Assembly: GCF_001411555.2 (NCBI RefSeq)
Contig: NC_049903.1
Location: 26,424,270-26,488,269 of the forward strand
Source of the DNA: Juglans regia
Taxonomy: Eukaryota; Streptophyta; Magnoliopsida; Fagales; Juglandaceae
DNA length: 64,000 nucleotides
Reading direction: 5' to 3'
Positions 21,335 through 33,800 of the stretch are shown here, piece after piece (position 1 is the first letter of the stretch; each line of letters begins with the position of its first letter). A model generated the notes under the pieces. The model had not been told where the DNA came from, did not search any database, and saw only the letters and a program-made list of their open reading frames with translations. The position numbers and the translations under genes were made by a program.

Positions 21335-21990
21335 CACTACAAGAGAATGCATTTTTTGGGATGAAAAATTTCATCCCAAAAAAATGCCATTTTCATCCCG
21401 AAAGCTCAATCTCAAATGGTTTTTGGAGATGGAATTTTCCCAAAAAATACTTTTAGGGACGAGATCTGGCCGAACCATTCAAACGTGTTCGGACGAGAAT
21501 ATTTTCTGGGAATGAAACATTTTCGTCCCAAACAACAGTTCGAATGGAACAAGTACTATTTGGATAGTTAGGTAGCTATTCGAATGTTATCAAAATATGA
21601 TTTGAACGATGAGAATTTATTTGATCTTGTTCAAATGGAGCGAGTGTTCAAATAGTTTATTTATTAACAAATGTTCGAATTGAAAAAGGTTGTTCAAAAG
21701 GCTGGCTCTATATTTTTGTTCGAACGATGTATGGTATATTCAAATGATGACAAATGTGTTCAAACAAATTATTATTTATTTGAATGGTCAAACATGCAGT
21801 GTTTTGAACAGACAATTAATCTATTCGAACAAGATTGACAGTTCTCAGTTCATTCGAATGGTTTTTTATTGATCATTTGAATTGATGTGAAATTGTGTTC
21901 GAAGGGTAATAAATTATAAATTACTGTTTGAACTAGGTATTTTTTGTTCGAACGGTAATTAGGATATAGTAAGCTGTAAATTCAAAATAA
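21335..21990 (+). mobile_element. CACTA (En/Spm-like) terminus with subterminal repeats
   Basis: CACTACAAGAGAATGC at 21335 is a typical plant CACTA end. It is followed by a self-complementary stretch (gggatgaaaaatttcatccc) and then by many scattered copies of an 8-base motif in variants ttcgaatg, ttcgaacg and ttcaaatg up to about 21960. Repeated subterminal motifs of this kind bind the element's own transposase in CACTA elements. The matching right end (reading as cttgtagtg) is not found nearby, so this is a truncated element; the coiled-coil relic at 22890-23250 may be part of it. Confidence 0.65.
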
Positions 21991-22019
21991 GAAACTAATA
22001 TAAAATATGATATTTAAAA

Positions 22020-22879
22020 TATCTCAATTGTTCAAATGTTGATGGGAACCAAGGTGGGCCTAGTTTTAAAAATATGTTGCATGTTCCATATTGGCCAAAT
22101 ACAAGTTCAAGAGCTTAAATGATGAAGATTCAGCTTTGATTCATTTGATAAACTATGAAAGGGCAACAACATGACTTAAAGGCTTTGGGTATTTGAAGGG
22201 TTTCAACTTATTTAATTCATTTAAAGAACTTATTTTATTAGTTTGGAATAATTGAGTTTATTATGGGAAGCACTTAAGGGGATGTAAGGGCATGTTGGGA
22301 AAGTTATTATTTTATTGAACTAGGGTTTGGGTTATTGTAGCCGAGTACTGTAGCGCCATACAGTAGACGCGGTACTGTTCATCTGGGGGTATTTTTGGAA
22401 GATGAGGTTTTATTTTGGCTAGGGTTTCATTAGGTTTTGCTTTAAATACTCTATGTACCTCATTTTAATCTGTTTATGAAGTTTATGAAATTTGATGAAT
22501 TTATTCATTGTGAGTTGAGTTTTACTCCTCTTGTTCTTAATTGAACTTTTGAACTTATCAAAGGTAAATCTCAACCTTTGTGACGTTCCTCCTTTGTAAT
22601 CTAGGTTCTTGAGACGGATTCTTCAACGGATCTAGATTTTCATATAATCTAGGTTCTTGAAACGAGTTCTCATTGGGTCTAGGTTCTCCATCCATTGACT
22701 TGATTTTGACTTTCTTGGGGAGTTTTCAAATTGGTTGTGGGTTCAAGGGATTCCTTTCCCGCGGGTTCATATCAAATGTTGCATCAAGTCAAAATAAGTC
22801 AAAAGACATAACTAAAGACAATAAGTTTTAGGATAGTGGTGGCATAGAGTTTTGAGACATCATTAATTGCCACTATTCA
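22020..22879 (+). other. LTR-like gene-free stretch
   Basis: A palindromic-looking phrase (tactgtagcgccatacagta, about 22346-22365), a TATA-like tttaaatactcta near 22441, and repeated tctaggttcttgag/aacg phrases at about 22600-22690 give this stretch an LTR-like look. I cannot find its partner or ends, so the family is unresolved. Confidence 0.3.
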
Positions 22880-23250
22880 AATATTTTCTGGGATTGAATC
22901 TCTAGCTTCTTCTGCATTTTTTTCTAATCTTGCCTTTATATATGATGCCTGATCTAATTGAGTCTACAACTCTCATTGCTTGGACCTTAAATGTTCGATT
23001 TCGAACCTTGCTTCCTTTAATTCCTGAGAGTTGTCATTCGGTCTGATTTGAGAAGAGGATAATGTTAAGGAAGGCTTCACGCAAAGTCTCAAGCCCTGAA
23101 ATATCCCAAACATGGTTCAAGAACCTGAAAAAAGATATGAACATTGTTCACAAATGATTCATAAGATGGAGCCGCATCATTTTCCCGTTGTGATACCATC
23201 TTCTCCTGTAAAAGAAATCATTAGAGATAGTATAAATAACAAAAATATTA
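22880..23250 (-). pseudogene. Coiled-coil relic, possibly CACTA-associated protein
   Basis: On the minus strand, about 23050 down to 22890 reads a heptad-rich segment (NSQELKEARFEIEHLRSK, then LDQASYIKARLEKNAEEA) interrupted by two stops. Upstream, about 23220 down to 23140, reads EKMVSQRENDAAPSYESF in another frame, possibly a preceding exon. This pattern resembles the C-terminal coiled coil of plant Transposase_24-type proteins carried by CACTA elements, and a CACTA end lies 1.5 kb away. Assignment rests on resemblance only; it could be another coiled-coil relic. Confidence 0.35.
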
Positions 23251-23311
23251 TTAGACAATACAAATAAAAAAAATTAAACTTACATAATTTCCTTCTATTT
23301 TGGAAGTGGTA

Positions 23312-25827
23312 TGCAACACCCCTCTCCCCAATAAAATCAATTTTTAAAAATTTCAGGGAATCGGTGTGCTATTAAACTTTGACTTAAAAACTTTTTTTTT
23401 ACTAGCGAACCACCAAATACGAAAGATCCCTTAAATAAATAAATTCAATCTTTATTCAATACTTAAAATCCAAAAGAGAGTCTATGTGCTCTTGTGCTTA
23501 TTAAAATAAGTGATTGAACTAAAATCATAAAACTAAGTATAACCTAAACTGTCTAGGCCTCTATCTCGCATATGCAATAAGCAATACATCATACAGTAAA
23601 CATATGAATGCTCAATAAGAAACACATCATACAGTAAACGTAATAAAAATGAACTTTCTTGAAAAATATGCATACTCATAAATACATACATAACTAAAGA
23701 TTAACTTGTCTTTCATTTGTCATAAGCTGATACCCACTATTGACCCCCGTGAGTTAGGGTTGCCAAATCTAAGTTGATTCTATTTCCACCCGTGGTCATG
23801 AGTTGTGGAATCCTTATTTAAGGAAGACACAATGGGTGCACTGCCAGCATATACAACTTGGATATGCAATATGTCCATAACAGATGGTACCGTCTTCATA
23901 TCGTAAGATAGGCTGCTACATATCTTATCATTTATACTTCATCATAGTCATACTTGTCTTATGATATCCTAGATTTCAAGTGAAATGATGCCTTATCATA
24001 TGATAGATTTGAAATGAAGGCACATATTTCATAAAATGTCATGATACATGTTTCTTCACATAAAATCATGATTTTCTCATAAATCTTTTGATGCATAACT
24101 CTTCACATAAAATCATGGCTTCTCACAAAATATCTTAATGCATAACTCTCACATAAAATCATGACTTTTCATAAGTATTTTGATGCATAATTTTTTATGT
24201 AAAATCATGAATTTTCATAATTTTATCATAACTTGGGTACATAAAAAGGGCTTCCAATGGAAGGTGTACATGCATAATACTTTTATAAAAATATGTCGCT
24301 TACCGTTTATATGTGTAAGGGTATGATTATGTTATTTACCTCGTAGCGCTAATCCACTATTTTCGAGGCGTGGCTGATTATCTATAAACATGCCAGTAAT
24401 TTTCGTAAATCAAGTACTTCATTATTAAAACTTGAAAAAAGCCTAGAATTCTCGAGAGCCTAAAATTTTGTCACTCCTTAAATACTTTAATTTATTACAA
24501 AATTCCTCCAAATAATCTTACACGATTAAGTCCTAAAATCCCATTATTCCATATATTGATCTTATAGTTCTATCTATGCAAGCACGTGTTGACCCCTAAA
24601 ATATGCACACGTTAAATCAGTAATATTGACGTTAAACTGTATTATGATATTCCTATATTCATCGAGTACTCTAAAAATATTCAAACGTTTCATGGGTCTA
24701 AATGCTCGTAAATTGATATAGCATCCCATATTCAGTCATGTGAAGCACTCTGTATCTGTTCAACTTAACATGTACTAATTGGCTTGTGAGAGAAGGAGAC
24801 AATAACGTGAGAGGAAAAGAGATATTATCGAGAGAGTTGTGGGCTACGCATGAGGTGAGAAGCTTGTGATTGGCGACGTGAAGGAAAAAGTGGTTGGCTT
24901 GGGTGGTTGAGCGTCTCTAGCAGTGGGTTGAGGTTGCTCCTTTTTTGGGTGGGTAAAACATAGACTATTCGTGTAGTGGGTTGATGTGTAGAGGAAGAGG
25001 CTCACGAAGGATGACTTGGAGCTTGGGGCATGTGTTGGTTTGATGGGAGGAAGCAACAACAATTGCGTGGAGGTCGTGAGGGCGCTAGGGGTTGTTGTGT
25101 GGAGTGGAGGTGCTCAGCGTGATTTTGGGGTGCTGTGGGTGAGGTTTTCATGTTGCACTGGGCAGTGTCTTGGATGTTTGCTGCCAGTACTCTGGTAGTG
25201 GCCTGGAGGAAAGAAAACGTGAGGTTGAGTGGCTTGGGGGGGAAAGCTTCTGTGGAGAGTTGGTGTATGCATTGTGCAATATAGCAACCCTAGGCTAGAG
25301 GAAGAAAGGTGAAAGCTTGCATGGATATTATGTGTGTATATATAGATACACATACTGTTGCCATGAACCCTAGTGTGGCTATTAAGATGGAGACATGCAT
25401 GGTTGGAGTTTATAGAAGGCAGTCGACTAGGATCTTTATTATGAAGAGTAATGTAGAATGGTAACCCTAGTGTGTTTGGAGTTGAACACTTTGACGGCCT
25501 CAGAGTTTATTATAAATCGAGCTTTAGTTCTCGAAGTTCAAAATAAACATAATTCATCTAATAAATTTTTTATGGGCTTTTAGAAAAGTTCTTGAGCTAT
25601 TAGCAATTAATTAGGTCCCAGTTAGTCTTTTAAATGGGCTTTAACTCATTTATTGAGCCCAATAAAAACTTCATACTTTGTTTGAATAAATTCTGGGGTC
25701 GTGGCCTACTCAAAAGGAAACAAGGAACCTCGATTAGGCTTCTATAATTATTGGTAAATTAACCTAATTTAGGTCCATTAAAATTATCCATAGTTCATCC
25801 ATAATAATGTTGGGTTGGGTCGTTATA
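23312..25827 (-). repeat. 3' LTR copy of the reduced gypsy element
   Basis: A 2,516 bp LTR. Its R-U5 portion (about 23312-25200) runs parallel to 26446-28375, for example the phrases caagcacgtgttgacccctaa (24580s and 27770s) and gagaataacgtgagagg-like text (24800s and 27990s). A TATA-like tatatatagatacac lies near 25335-25350 read on either strand. Short frames at 24844-25353 are spurious products of G/T-rich text. Confidence 0.75.
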
Positions 25828-26445
25828 ATCTCTCATTCTTATAAAAATTCCATCATCGGAATTTGGTAGACCTCAATAACTTACATACTTATTCACCACA
25901 TTCTTTCCATGTCTTTATTTTAAATCCTTGATCATTTAATCGAATATATTATTTCGAAACTTTTAGTGTTTTGATATTTATTCTTAAATCTCGCATAACT
26001 CCTTAAAATGTTAACCTTGATAATGGGTTCGATTACAAGCCTAATAATAATTTCACTAGATGATTACCTTAAATCGACCTAAATAATTAAATTCTCCACA
26101 TAAAATAATAAAACTCTCCACATGTAATAATTACCTCAAATAGATGATAGCCTTAAATTCTCCAAAGTTTGTGATTTTCTTCCAGGATGTGCCATTCTAA
26201 CATGCATGTCTTAACAATGTTATTCAAAATGAATTTAAGTACTAGAAGATTTTTTTTTTTTACATAATTACTGCAGGGCAGAACTTGCCTCGTGGTGACT
26301 TTGGCCTAGACTTTTCTTTCCTTCCTTTTCTGTTTTCCAATAAAAACTTCTCTACTGTTTTTTTTTTTAAAATTATTTTCAAAACTTTTCTTCTCTTTTA
26401 TTTCGAAAAGTCTACAGAATCTTTCAATCTGGCTTTGATACCACC
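25828..26445 (-). other. Residual interior of the reduced gypsy element (gene-free)
   Basis: It contains the primer-binding site at 26432-26443 and a relic of the pol 3' end beside the left LTR (on the minus strand, a purine-rich stretch before TATAACGACCC). No coding domain remains in the 618 bp. Confidence 0.6.
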
Positions 26446-29376
26446 TGTAACACCTCGCTCCCCAATAAAATCATTTTTTAAAATTTTCGGGAAACCGGTG
26501 TGCTACTAAACTTTGACTTAAAGACTTTTCTTGCTGACGAAGCGCCAGATACAAAATATCCCATGAATAAATAAATTCAATCTTTATTAAATACTTAAAA
26601 CCTAAATGAGAGTCTATGGAAGCACTTATTTAACATTAATAAGGTCTCATGTGCTTTCCAAAATGACTTATTAAACTAAAATCATTTAACTAAGCATAAC
26701 CTAAACTGTCTAGGCCTCTACCTCGCCTCCCTGGGCCAAGTCCTGTCCTGCAGTCACGTCCTCATAAGGATAATCATCTGGGGTGATTAAAACATAAAAA
26801 CATATAAAAATGAGTATAATACTCAATAAGTAACACATCATACAGTAAATATATTAAACATAAGGTTTCTTAAAAGATATGCATGCTCATAAATACATAC
26901 ATAACTAAAATGAACATGAACCTGATAACTTGTCTTTCATATGTCATAGGCTGATACCCACTGTTGATCATCATGAGTTAGGGTTAGTGAATCTAACTAG
27001 ATTCTGATTCTGTCCGTGGCTGTGGATTGTGGAACCTATACATAAGGAAGACACACTGAGTGCACCACTAGCATGTACAACCTAGCAATGAAATATGCCC
27101 ATAACATATGGTACTGCCTTCATATCATAACATAAGCCGTTACGTATCTTATCATTTATACTTCATCATAATTATACTTTTCATATCATGTAGTATCGTA
27201 TCATAGATTTAAAATGAAATCGCATATTTCATAAAATGTCATGGTACATGTTTCTTCACATAGAAGCATGGTTTTTTCATAAATCTTTTGATGCATAACT
27301 CTTCACATAAAATCATGGTGTCTGACAAAATATTTTAATGCATAATTCTAACGTAAAATCATGACATTCCATAAGTATTTTGATGCGTAATTTGTTATGT
27401 AAAATAATTTTATCATGATTTGGGGTACATAAAAAGTGCTTCCAATAGAGGACGTATGCGCATAATACTTTTATAAAAATATGTCATTTACCATTCATAT
27501 GTGTAAAGGTATGATCATGTTACTTACCTATTAGCGCTAATCCATTATTTTCGGGGTGCGGCTGTTTACCTATAAACATGCAAGTAATTTTTGTAAATCA
27601 GGTGCTTTATTATTAAAACCTAAAAATAGCCTAGAATTCTCGGGATCCTAAAATTTTGTCACTCCTTAAATACTTTAATTTCTTACAAAATTCCTACAAA
27701 TAATCTTACACGATTATGTCCTAAAATCCCATTATTCCATATATTGATCTTATAATTCTATCTTTGCAAGCACGTGTTGACCCCTAAAATATACAAGCGT
27801 TAAATCCATAATATTAACGTTAAACCTTACTTTGATATTCCTATTTCTAATGATTACTCTAAAAATATTCCAATTTTTCATGGTCTATGTGCTCGTAAAT
27901 TGATATAGCATTCCATATTCAGTCTCGTGAATCACTCAGTATCTATTCAACCTAACATATACTAACTGGCTTTTGTGAGAAGGAGAGAATAACGTGAGAG
28001 GAAGAGAGATATTACTGAGAGAGTTGTGGGATATGCACGGGGTGCTTGGGTGACGGAGAAGCCTATGACTGGCGACGTGAAGGGAAGAGTGACTGGCGAC
28101 GGTGGTTGAGTGTCTCTTGTAATGGGTTGCGGTTGCTCTATTTTCGGGTGGGTAAAACAGAGGTTATTCATGCAATGGGTTGATGCATGGAGGAAGAGGC
28201 TTGCGCTGGAGGACTTGGAGCTTTGGGCCGGTTTGAGGGGTGGAGGTGGCGGCCACTAAATGGAGGTTGTGAGGGTCCTGGGTTTGTCATGCAGGGTTGC
28301 TGTGTGGAGTGGTGGTGGTCAGAGTGTTTTCGGGTGTCGTGGTTGAGGTTTCTATGGTGGCTCACGGCAGACTGAACATCTTCGTTTGGTGTATATAGGT
28401 GATGCTTGTGATCAACTGCTCATTTTTCTTTCGATTGGTCAGGAGTCTCGCATTTGCATTTTAAATCTTGAATTTGTATTTTAAATTTAGCAGATGATAT
28501 TTAAAGCGAGCCGAATACTTTAAAATCCTTGAAATATTTTAAAAGCCAAAAATTATTTTAGATTGGGTATTTTTAGTATTATTGAACCAAGGTTAATTTT
28601 TCAAGTAAGTCTCTTTATATTTTGGTGCCTCGAAAATAAGATAGTATTAGAAAATCATTTTATTTAAATGCTTTTATTTCTTTATGAATATTATTCAAGA
28701 TTCATTATTTTATTGTATGTCAAATACTCTATTTATTTAGATGCTTTTATTTCTATTAAGAAATATTTATGAAAACTCATCATTTTATTTTATGATAAAA
28801 AATATTAATTTTGGATGTATACAACAAAGTTGTATTCTTACATTTAGTCTATTTCCCTTTTCATTCTATTTTCTTTATGTCTTTCTCTCCTATTTCCAAG
28901 TGTTTAATATCCACCATTGGATCTAGGTTAGGAACCCCAAAATGTAGGGCCTCGATTAATTGCCATAAAGGCCTAATTTTCCTCTCTTCCCTCTCTCCCC
29001 CCCCTCCAGGCGCTCCCCCCCCCCCCCCAAAGCAGAAACTACCTAATGCTCTTCCTTGCACAACCAAGTAGCACTACCGCCATCGACGGCACCATCATTC
29101 CTTGTCGGCGAAAACCCCTCATCCCTCTCGACTTCTTCACCCCCGATCCTTCTCTTCCCCTCTGCATCTCATCCCCTCCCTCGATTTCTCTCATCTGTCT
29201 TAGTTTCCTAGCGTCGCTGCCACGAAGGACGTTGCACCACTGCAAGCCATCGGGGTAGCAACCCATGGCAGCAAGGTTGCCACCAGCCCCTCCACCGAAG
29301 CCTTCTGCTCCTCCGTGTCCATCCCGAGATCCCTTTCTCTCTTCTTCCTCTGTTCTCAAGTCCCAGCACCACCACG
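26446..29376 (-). repeat. 5' LTR copy, truncated at its outer end
   Basis: On the minus strand it ends GGTGTTACA at 26446. R-U5 (26446 to about 28375) matches the left LTR. The U3 part (about 28400-29376) does not visibly match the left LTR's U3; instead it matches the reverse complement of about 57240-57885. A minus-strand TATA-like ctatataca is near 28393-28401. A C-run (29017-29028) and pyrimidine-rich text create spurious frames at 28811-29359. Confidence 0.72.
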
Positions 29377-29831
29377 TTCATTTATATAAGTTATGACCTT
29401 TTACAAGTGTCATTTCATTCGAATTGTGACTTTTCACAAGTGCCCTATCATTCTCTATAAATAGGGAACCCCACTCACAAATTTATTCACTCCAAATTCT
29501 CTACAAAAACTAGAGAAACACTTCCCCATTCTTTTGTCTTCCTTTCTTCGGGTTTTGTTTATTTTATATCAGGTTCGAGGATCTTCTTTTGTGTGCACTG
29601 AAAATGAGATTAACAGGAATCGATGTTATTGTATCTTGGGAGTAGACTGTCAAGAAGCCTAGTGCATGTTTAAATTTGAAGGCGGCAGAATCTACTCTTA
29701 AGGAAAGTGTCCATCACAACGTGTCTCAACACCGAGTTATCTCTTTCTAATTTGTTCTTGTTGTTTTACATATTCTTTAGTTTACAAAACGTTTGTACAT
29801 ATATAATTTATTATCCATAATTTTTCCAACA
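29377..29831 (+). repeat. Partial 5' LTR of copia 2
   Basis: Matches 34652-35141, including a TATA box in the phrase tctctataaatagggaa, near 29455-29463. It lacks the outer 286 bp. It also has one fewer copy of a short internal repeat (ttatataa-gttgtgac type) than the 3' LTR. Confidence 0.85.
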
Positions 29832-29893
29832 ATCTTAGAGTAGAATTTCTCTTTATTAAACTAAATGTGTGTTTTAATTGATTGGTTGTTACC

Positions 29894-30700
29894 ATGACTT
29901 CAAACGAACGTATTACACTTGAAAAAGTTGGAGATGTTATTTTGAAACGTTGGCAAGAAAAAATGAAAATCTTTCTTACAGTGCTTAGATTATATTTTGT
30001 TATTGAAAATATCCTCCTTCTGATGAATTACATGAGTCCGCACATAGTGTTGAATTGCAAACATATGCAAGAAAGATAATTTGTGTAGATGTATGATTTT
30101 AAATCATTTAAGTGATACACTTTTTGATGTTTATCTTCACATTAAATCTGCCAAAGAGATTTGGAATGCTCTTGATAAGAAATATGGTGTACAAGATACC
30201 GGAATAGATAAGAACACCGTAAGCCAGTTTCTTGGCTTTAAGATAGATGATTCTGAATTTGTGGTAGAGAAAGCCCATGAGTTAACTATCCTTTACCATG
30301 AATTGGGCCAACGGGAAATGGATATTACCTAGCGTCTACAAGTTGGTTATACAATAGACAATTGCCTCATTCATGGAAGAATTTTAGCCTATCTCTTAAA
30401 TATAAGACTGAAAATAAGAGCATGGAAACCTTGATCTATGCTATTAGGACCTAAGAACAACACTTAGAAAATGATTCTGTCCCACTATTGATTTTTGATT
30501 TTCAGTCTAAAGCAAATATTATAGAAGGCCATAGAACACATAAAAACCCATTACACCAGAAGTCCAAATTCAGTAAGGGTAAAACTAGTTATGGGAGCAA
30601 TTTGAAACCAAAATCCTATGTCAACAAAGATGATAAGAGACTCATTTATTTTAACGATAACAAGCCAGGTCACTTGGCCAAAAATTGTCACTATAAGTAG
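29894..30700 (+). pseudogene. Copia 2 gag, broken
   Basis: Frames at 29882-30079, 30081-30332 and 30488-30700 together follow a UBN2-type gag: LEKVGDVILKRWQEKMKIFL, then EIWNALDKKYG, then a basic stretch and a relic zinc knuckle (YFNDNKPGHLAKNC) in which the first two cysteines are replaced, so only the histidine and last cysteine remain. Stops and a shift separate the pieces. Gag would form the particle; this copy cannot. Confidence 0.82.
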
Positions 30701-30750
30701 AGGAAAAACTAAGGCAACGAACAACAAAGATTGCCTAACCCACAACTCAT

Positions 30751-31716
30751 ATGATGCTTTCCAGGACCAACTCTGTTGGAATCGATGAATGGTATGTAAC
30801 CATAAGTCCCCAAGTTTATTTGGCTTGTAGTGCTATTGATTCAATGGTAGACACAACTTCTAACAACAATATTTTTTCAACATATCAGGATACAAGTGGC
30901 ATGAAAGTGATGATGGGTAACTCCACCTCTGGACAAGAGTTTGGAGTAGGAAAATATGAACTCAAACTATCGTCTGGAAATATTCTTCCATTAGCAGAAG
31001 TTGTTTGAGTGCCGAAGGCGAGGATGAACCTTATTAGTGGAGCTCTACTTAGTGGGGCAAACTACAATAAAGTTATTGCAACTCAATATGGGTCTTTTGT
31101 GAGGAAAGGTTTGGTGAGTGATGGTTTGTTTGTTATAAATGTTCAAAACAAAGTAGTAGACAAATTTATATCTAATGATAAATTTATATTTTCTACATGT
31201 TTCTCTTCAATATGGCATGTTTGGTTAGGCCATGTTGATTATCATAATGTTAAAAGAATGATGGATTTAGAAATTATTCCAAAACATCGTGTTGATTTGG
31301 ATGAAAAATGTTTAATATGTGTTCAATTGAAACAGCCTAGAAAGCAATTTAAATTTGTTGTAAGAAATTCATCACTACTTGAATTAATTCATAGTGATGG
31401 TTACTATTTAAATATCGTCTTTTCTAAAGGTGGTAATAAACACTTCAATACTTTTATAGATGATATATCCAAATTTTGTTATGTTTATTTGATGAAAATA
31501 AAAAATGAATCTTTTAGTAAATTTGTCGTTCATAAAACTGAAGTTGAAAACCAATTGAAGAGAAATATTAAAATCATCAAGTCTGATAGAGGAGGTGAAT
31601 ACTCATCTAATTATTTGGTTCAATATTGTGAGGAGAATGATATTATACATGTGGAAATCGCTCCATATTCTCCTCAATCCAATGATTTTTTGAAAGAAAA
31701 AATAAAACCTTGGTAG
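30751..31716 (+). pseudogene. Copia 2 protease relic and integrase
   Basis: 30751-31008 is a degraded protease region with no clear D-S/T-G triad (reads IDSMVDTTS). After a TGA the same frame goes on at 31009 through the integrase zinc motif (WHVWLGH, residues 69-75; CLIC, 101-104) and catalytic core with D130 (HSDGYY) and D193 (KSDRGGEY). The expected glutamate position, residue 229, is lysine with a glutamate next to it (LKEK), so the active triad looks broken. TAG at 31714 ends the frame. Confidence 0.85.
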
Positions 31717-33800
31717 ATATAGTCAAATGCATATTCTCTAATTCCGGCATAAATACTTGAGCAATGGTGGAAGGAAGCAATACTTACATCTTGTTTTATC
31801 TTAAATAGAGTACCATTCAAGAGATATGACAAAATACCGTATGAACTCTGGAAGGGTAGAATACCCAATATTAATTTGTTTAGAGTTTGGGGTTGTCCTG
31901 CGAATGTTAATGTTCCAAAAATTAAGAACGGAAACTAGGTCACAACATAGTAGATGAAATATTCATTGGGTATGCTAGACATAGTTCTACATATAGGTTT
32001 TTGATTATAAAATTAGAAGTCCAAGGTATTGATCCCAACATCATCATGGCGTTCAAGGATGTAGCATTCTTTGAAGATCTATTTCCTTTAAAAAATAAAG
32101 TAGAAAGATATTTACCTATAGTAAGTTTTCCTTCCATCAGTAGTCAACCTACCATTATATCTAATCCTGAGAATTCATCTGGATTAGAAAATGAACATGG
32201 AAGAGGAAAATGAGTGAGAAAGGAAAAGGACTTTCGACATGATTTTTATACTTATTTTATGGAGGAAGGCCCGTTAACTTTCAAGGATGTCATGCTTTCC
32301 ATTAATTCTGCTTTGTGGAAAGAAGCAGCAAATAATGAGATGAAATCTGTTAAGACTAATGGCACCTAGAACTTATGTGATCTTCCTCCTAGATGTAAAA
32401 CCATTAGATGTTAGTGGATTTGTAAAAGAAAATTGAGATTTGATGGTACTATTGATAAATTTAAAGCTATGCTGGTTGCAAATGGCTTTACACAAAGAGA
32501 GGATATCGATTATTTTGATAGGTATTCACCTATTAGTAGAATAACCAGAATTCATGTTCTAATCGCTCCAGTAGCGATCCATAAACTTGAGGTCTACCAA
32601 ATGGATGTAAGACTGCATTTCTTAATGACGATCTATAAGAAGTGATATACATGGATCAACTAGAGGTGTTTGAGATTCCAGGATAGGAAAGAAAAATTTG
32701 TAAACTTATTAAATCACTCTATGGTTGAAAGCAAGCCCCAAAACAATGGCACCAAAAGTTTGATGAATTAATTTTATCTTATGATTTCAAGATAAATGAA
32801 TTTGATAATTCTTTATACACTAAAATAGTTAATGGTTTATGCGTACTATGTCTTTACGTTGATGATATTCTCATCTTTAGTACCAATATTGATATTGTTC
32901 TTGATGTTAAAAACTTTCTATCTAAGAATTTTGACATGAAATACATGGGAGAGGCACATATAATTCTTGGTATTAAGTTAATGAGATCTCATGATTGTAT
33001 TAACATAAATCAATCTCATAAATCAATCTCATTATATTGAAAGGATTCTTAAAAAGTTAGAGAGATTCGAATACAAGCCCATTAGTACTCCTCATGATCC
33101 TTGTTTGCATTCAAATAAGAATCTTGCAGATCCTGTGTCATAAGTGAGATATTCCCAGATTATTGGTACGTTATTGTATATTGCTAATCCTACTACCTGA
33201 TATTTCATAGGTTGTGAGTAATCTTAGCAGATATACTAGTAAGCCTGATGATTCTCAATGGAAGGCACTAGACAGAATTCTTAAATATTTGAGAGGAACC
33301 ATGACATATTGTATCCATTATTCTGGGTATCCTATAATATTAGAAGCATATAGTGATGTTAGTTGGATAACTGACACAGTAGATCGTAAGGGAACAAGTG
33401 GATATATTTTCACTCTTGGTGGAGCTGCTGTGACTTAGAGATCTTCCATGCAAACTTTGATTTCTCGATCTACTATGGAGGCTAAATTAATAGCTTTGAA
33501 TATTACCAAACATGAGGTAGAGTGACTTAAGAATTTATTATAAAAAAATTCACAAGTTAAAAAACCAATGCCAGCTATTTGTGTGCTTTGTGACAATCAG
33601 GTTGTAATAAGTATTTATAATAATAAATACTTAAATCATAATAGGAGACATTTAAGTATCAGACATTCTACGTTAAGATACCTGATAAAAAATGGGTACT
33701 TGACTTTAGAATATGTAAAGTAAAAAATAACCTAGCAGATCCTTTGATGAAAGGACTGACAAAGTCAAATGTTATACGTGCATCAAGGGAGACGAGATTG
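31717..33800 (+). pseudogene. Copia 2 reverse transcriptase and RNase H, broken
   Basis: Coding relics continue through several frames. The reverse transcriptase covers about 32280-33000: FKAMLVANGFTQREDIDY at 32460s, YQMDVRLHFL, and an intact YVDD near 32858-32869. RNase H covers 33214-33760 with YSDVSWITD, SRSTMEAKLIAL and LADPLMKGLTKS near 33735. Stops include TGA and TAG codons at 32643, 33437 and 33525. The enzymes would copy RNA to DNA and degrade the template. Confidence 0.85.

Larger units (their letters stand above)
23312..29376 (-). mobile_element. Gypsy element reduced to LTRs and about 0.6 kb interior
   Basis: Two long parallel copies (23312-25827 and 26446 to about 29376) flank only 618 bp. 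Beside the right copy, gctttgatacca (26432-26443) reads on the minus strand as TGGTATCAAAGC, a Met-tRNA primer site, so orientation is minus and the right copy is the 5' LTR. The left copy begins on the minus strand TATAACGACCC, close to the TGTAACGACCC start common in chromovirus LTRs, and both end as a diverged ...GTGTTGCA or ...GGTGTTACA. All of gag-pol is missing, so it was non-autonomous or lost its interior. The right copy is truncated where copia 2 begins. Confidence 0.82.

Noticed and set aside
24000..24240. Regularly spaced cataaaatcatg phrases, first thought to be a CRISPR-like array
   Set aside because: Spacing and units are irregular, the genome is plant, and the same text recurs in the second LTR copy at 27230-27420; it is an LTR-internal simple repeat.
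29039..29359. 106-codon minus frame rich in G, R and E
   Set aside because: It is a reading of low-complexity pyrimidine-rich LTR DNA, and no homologous frame is kept in the inverted copy near 57 kb.
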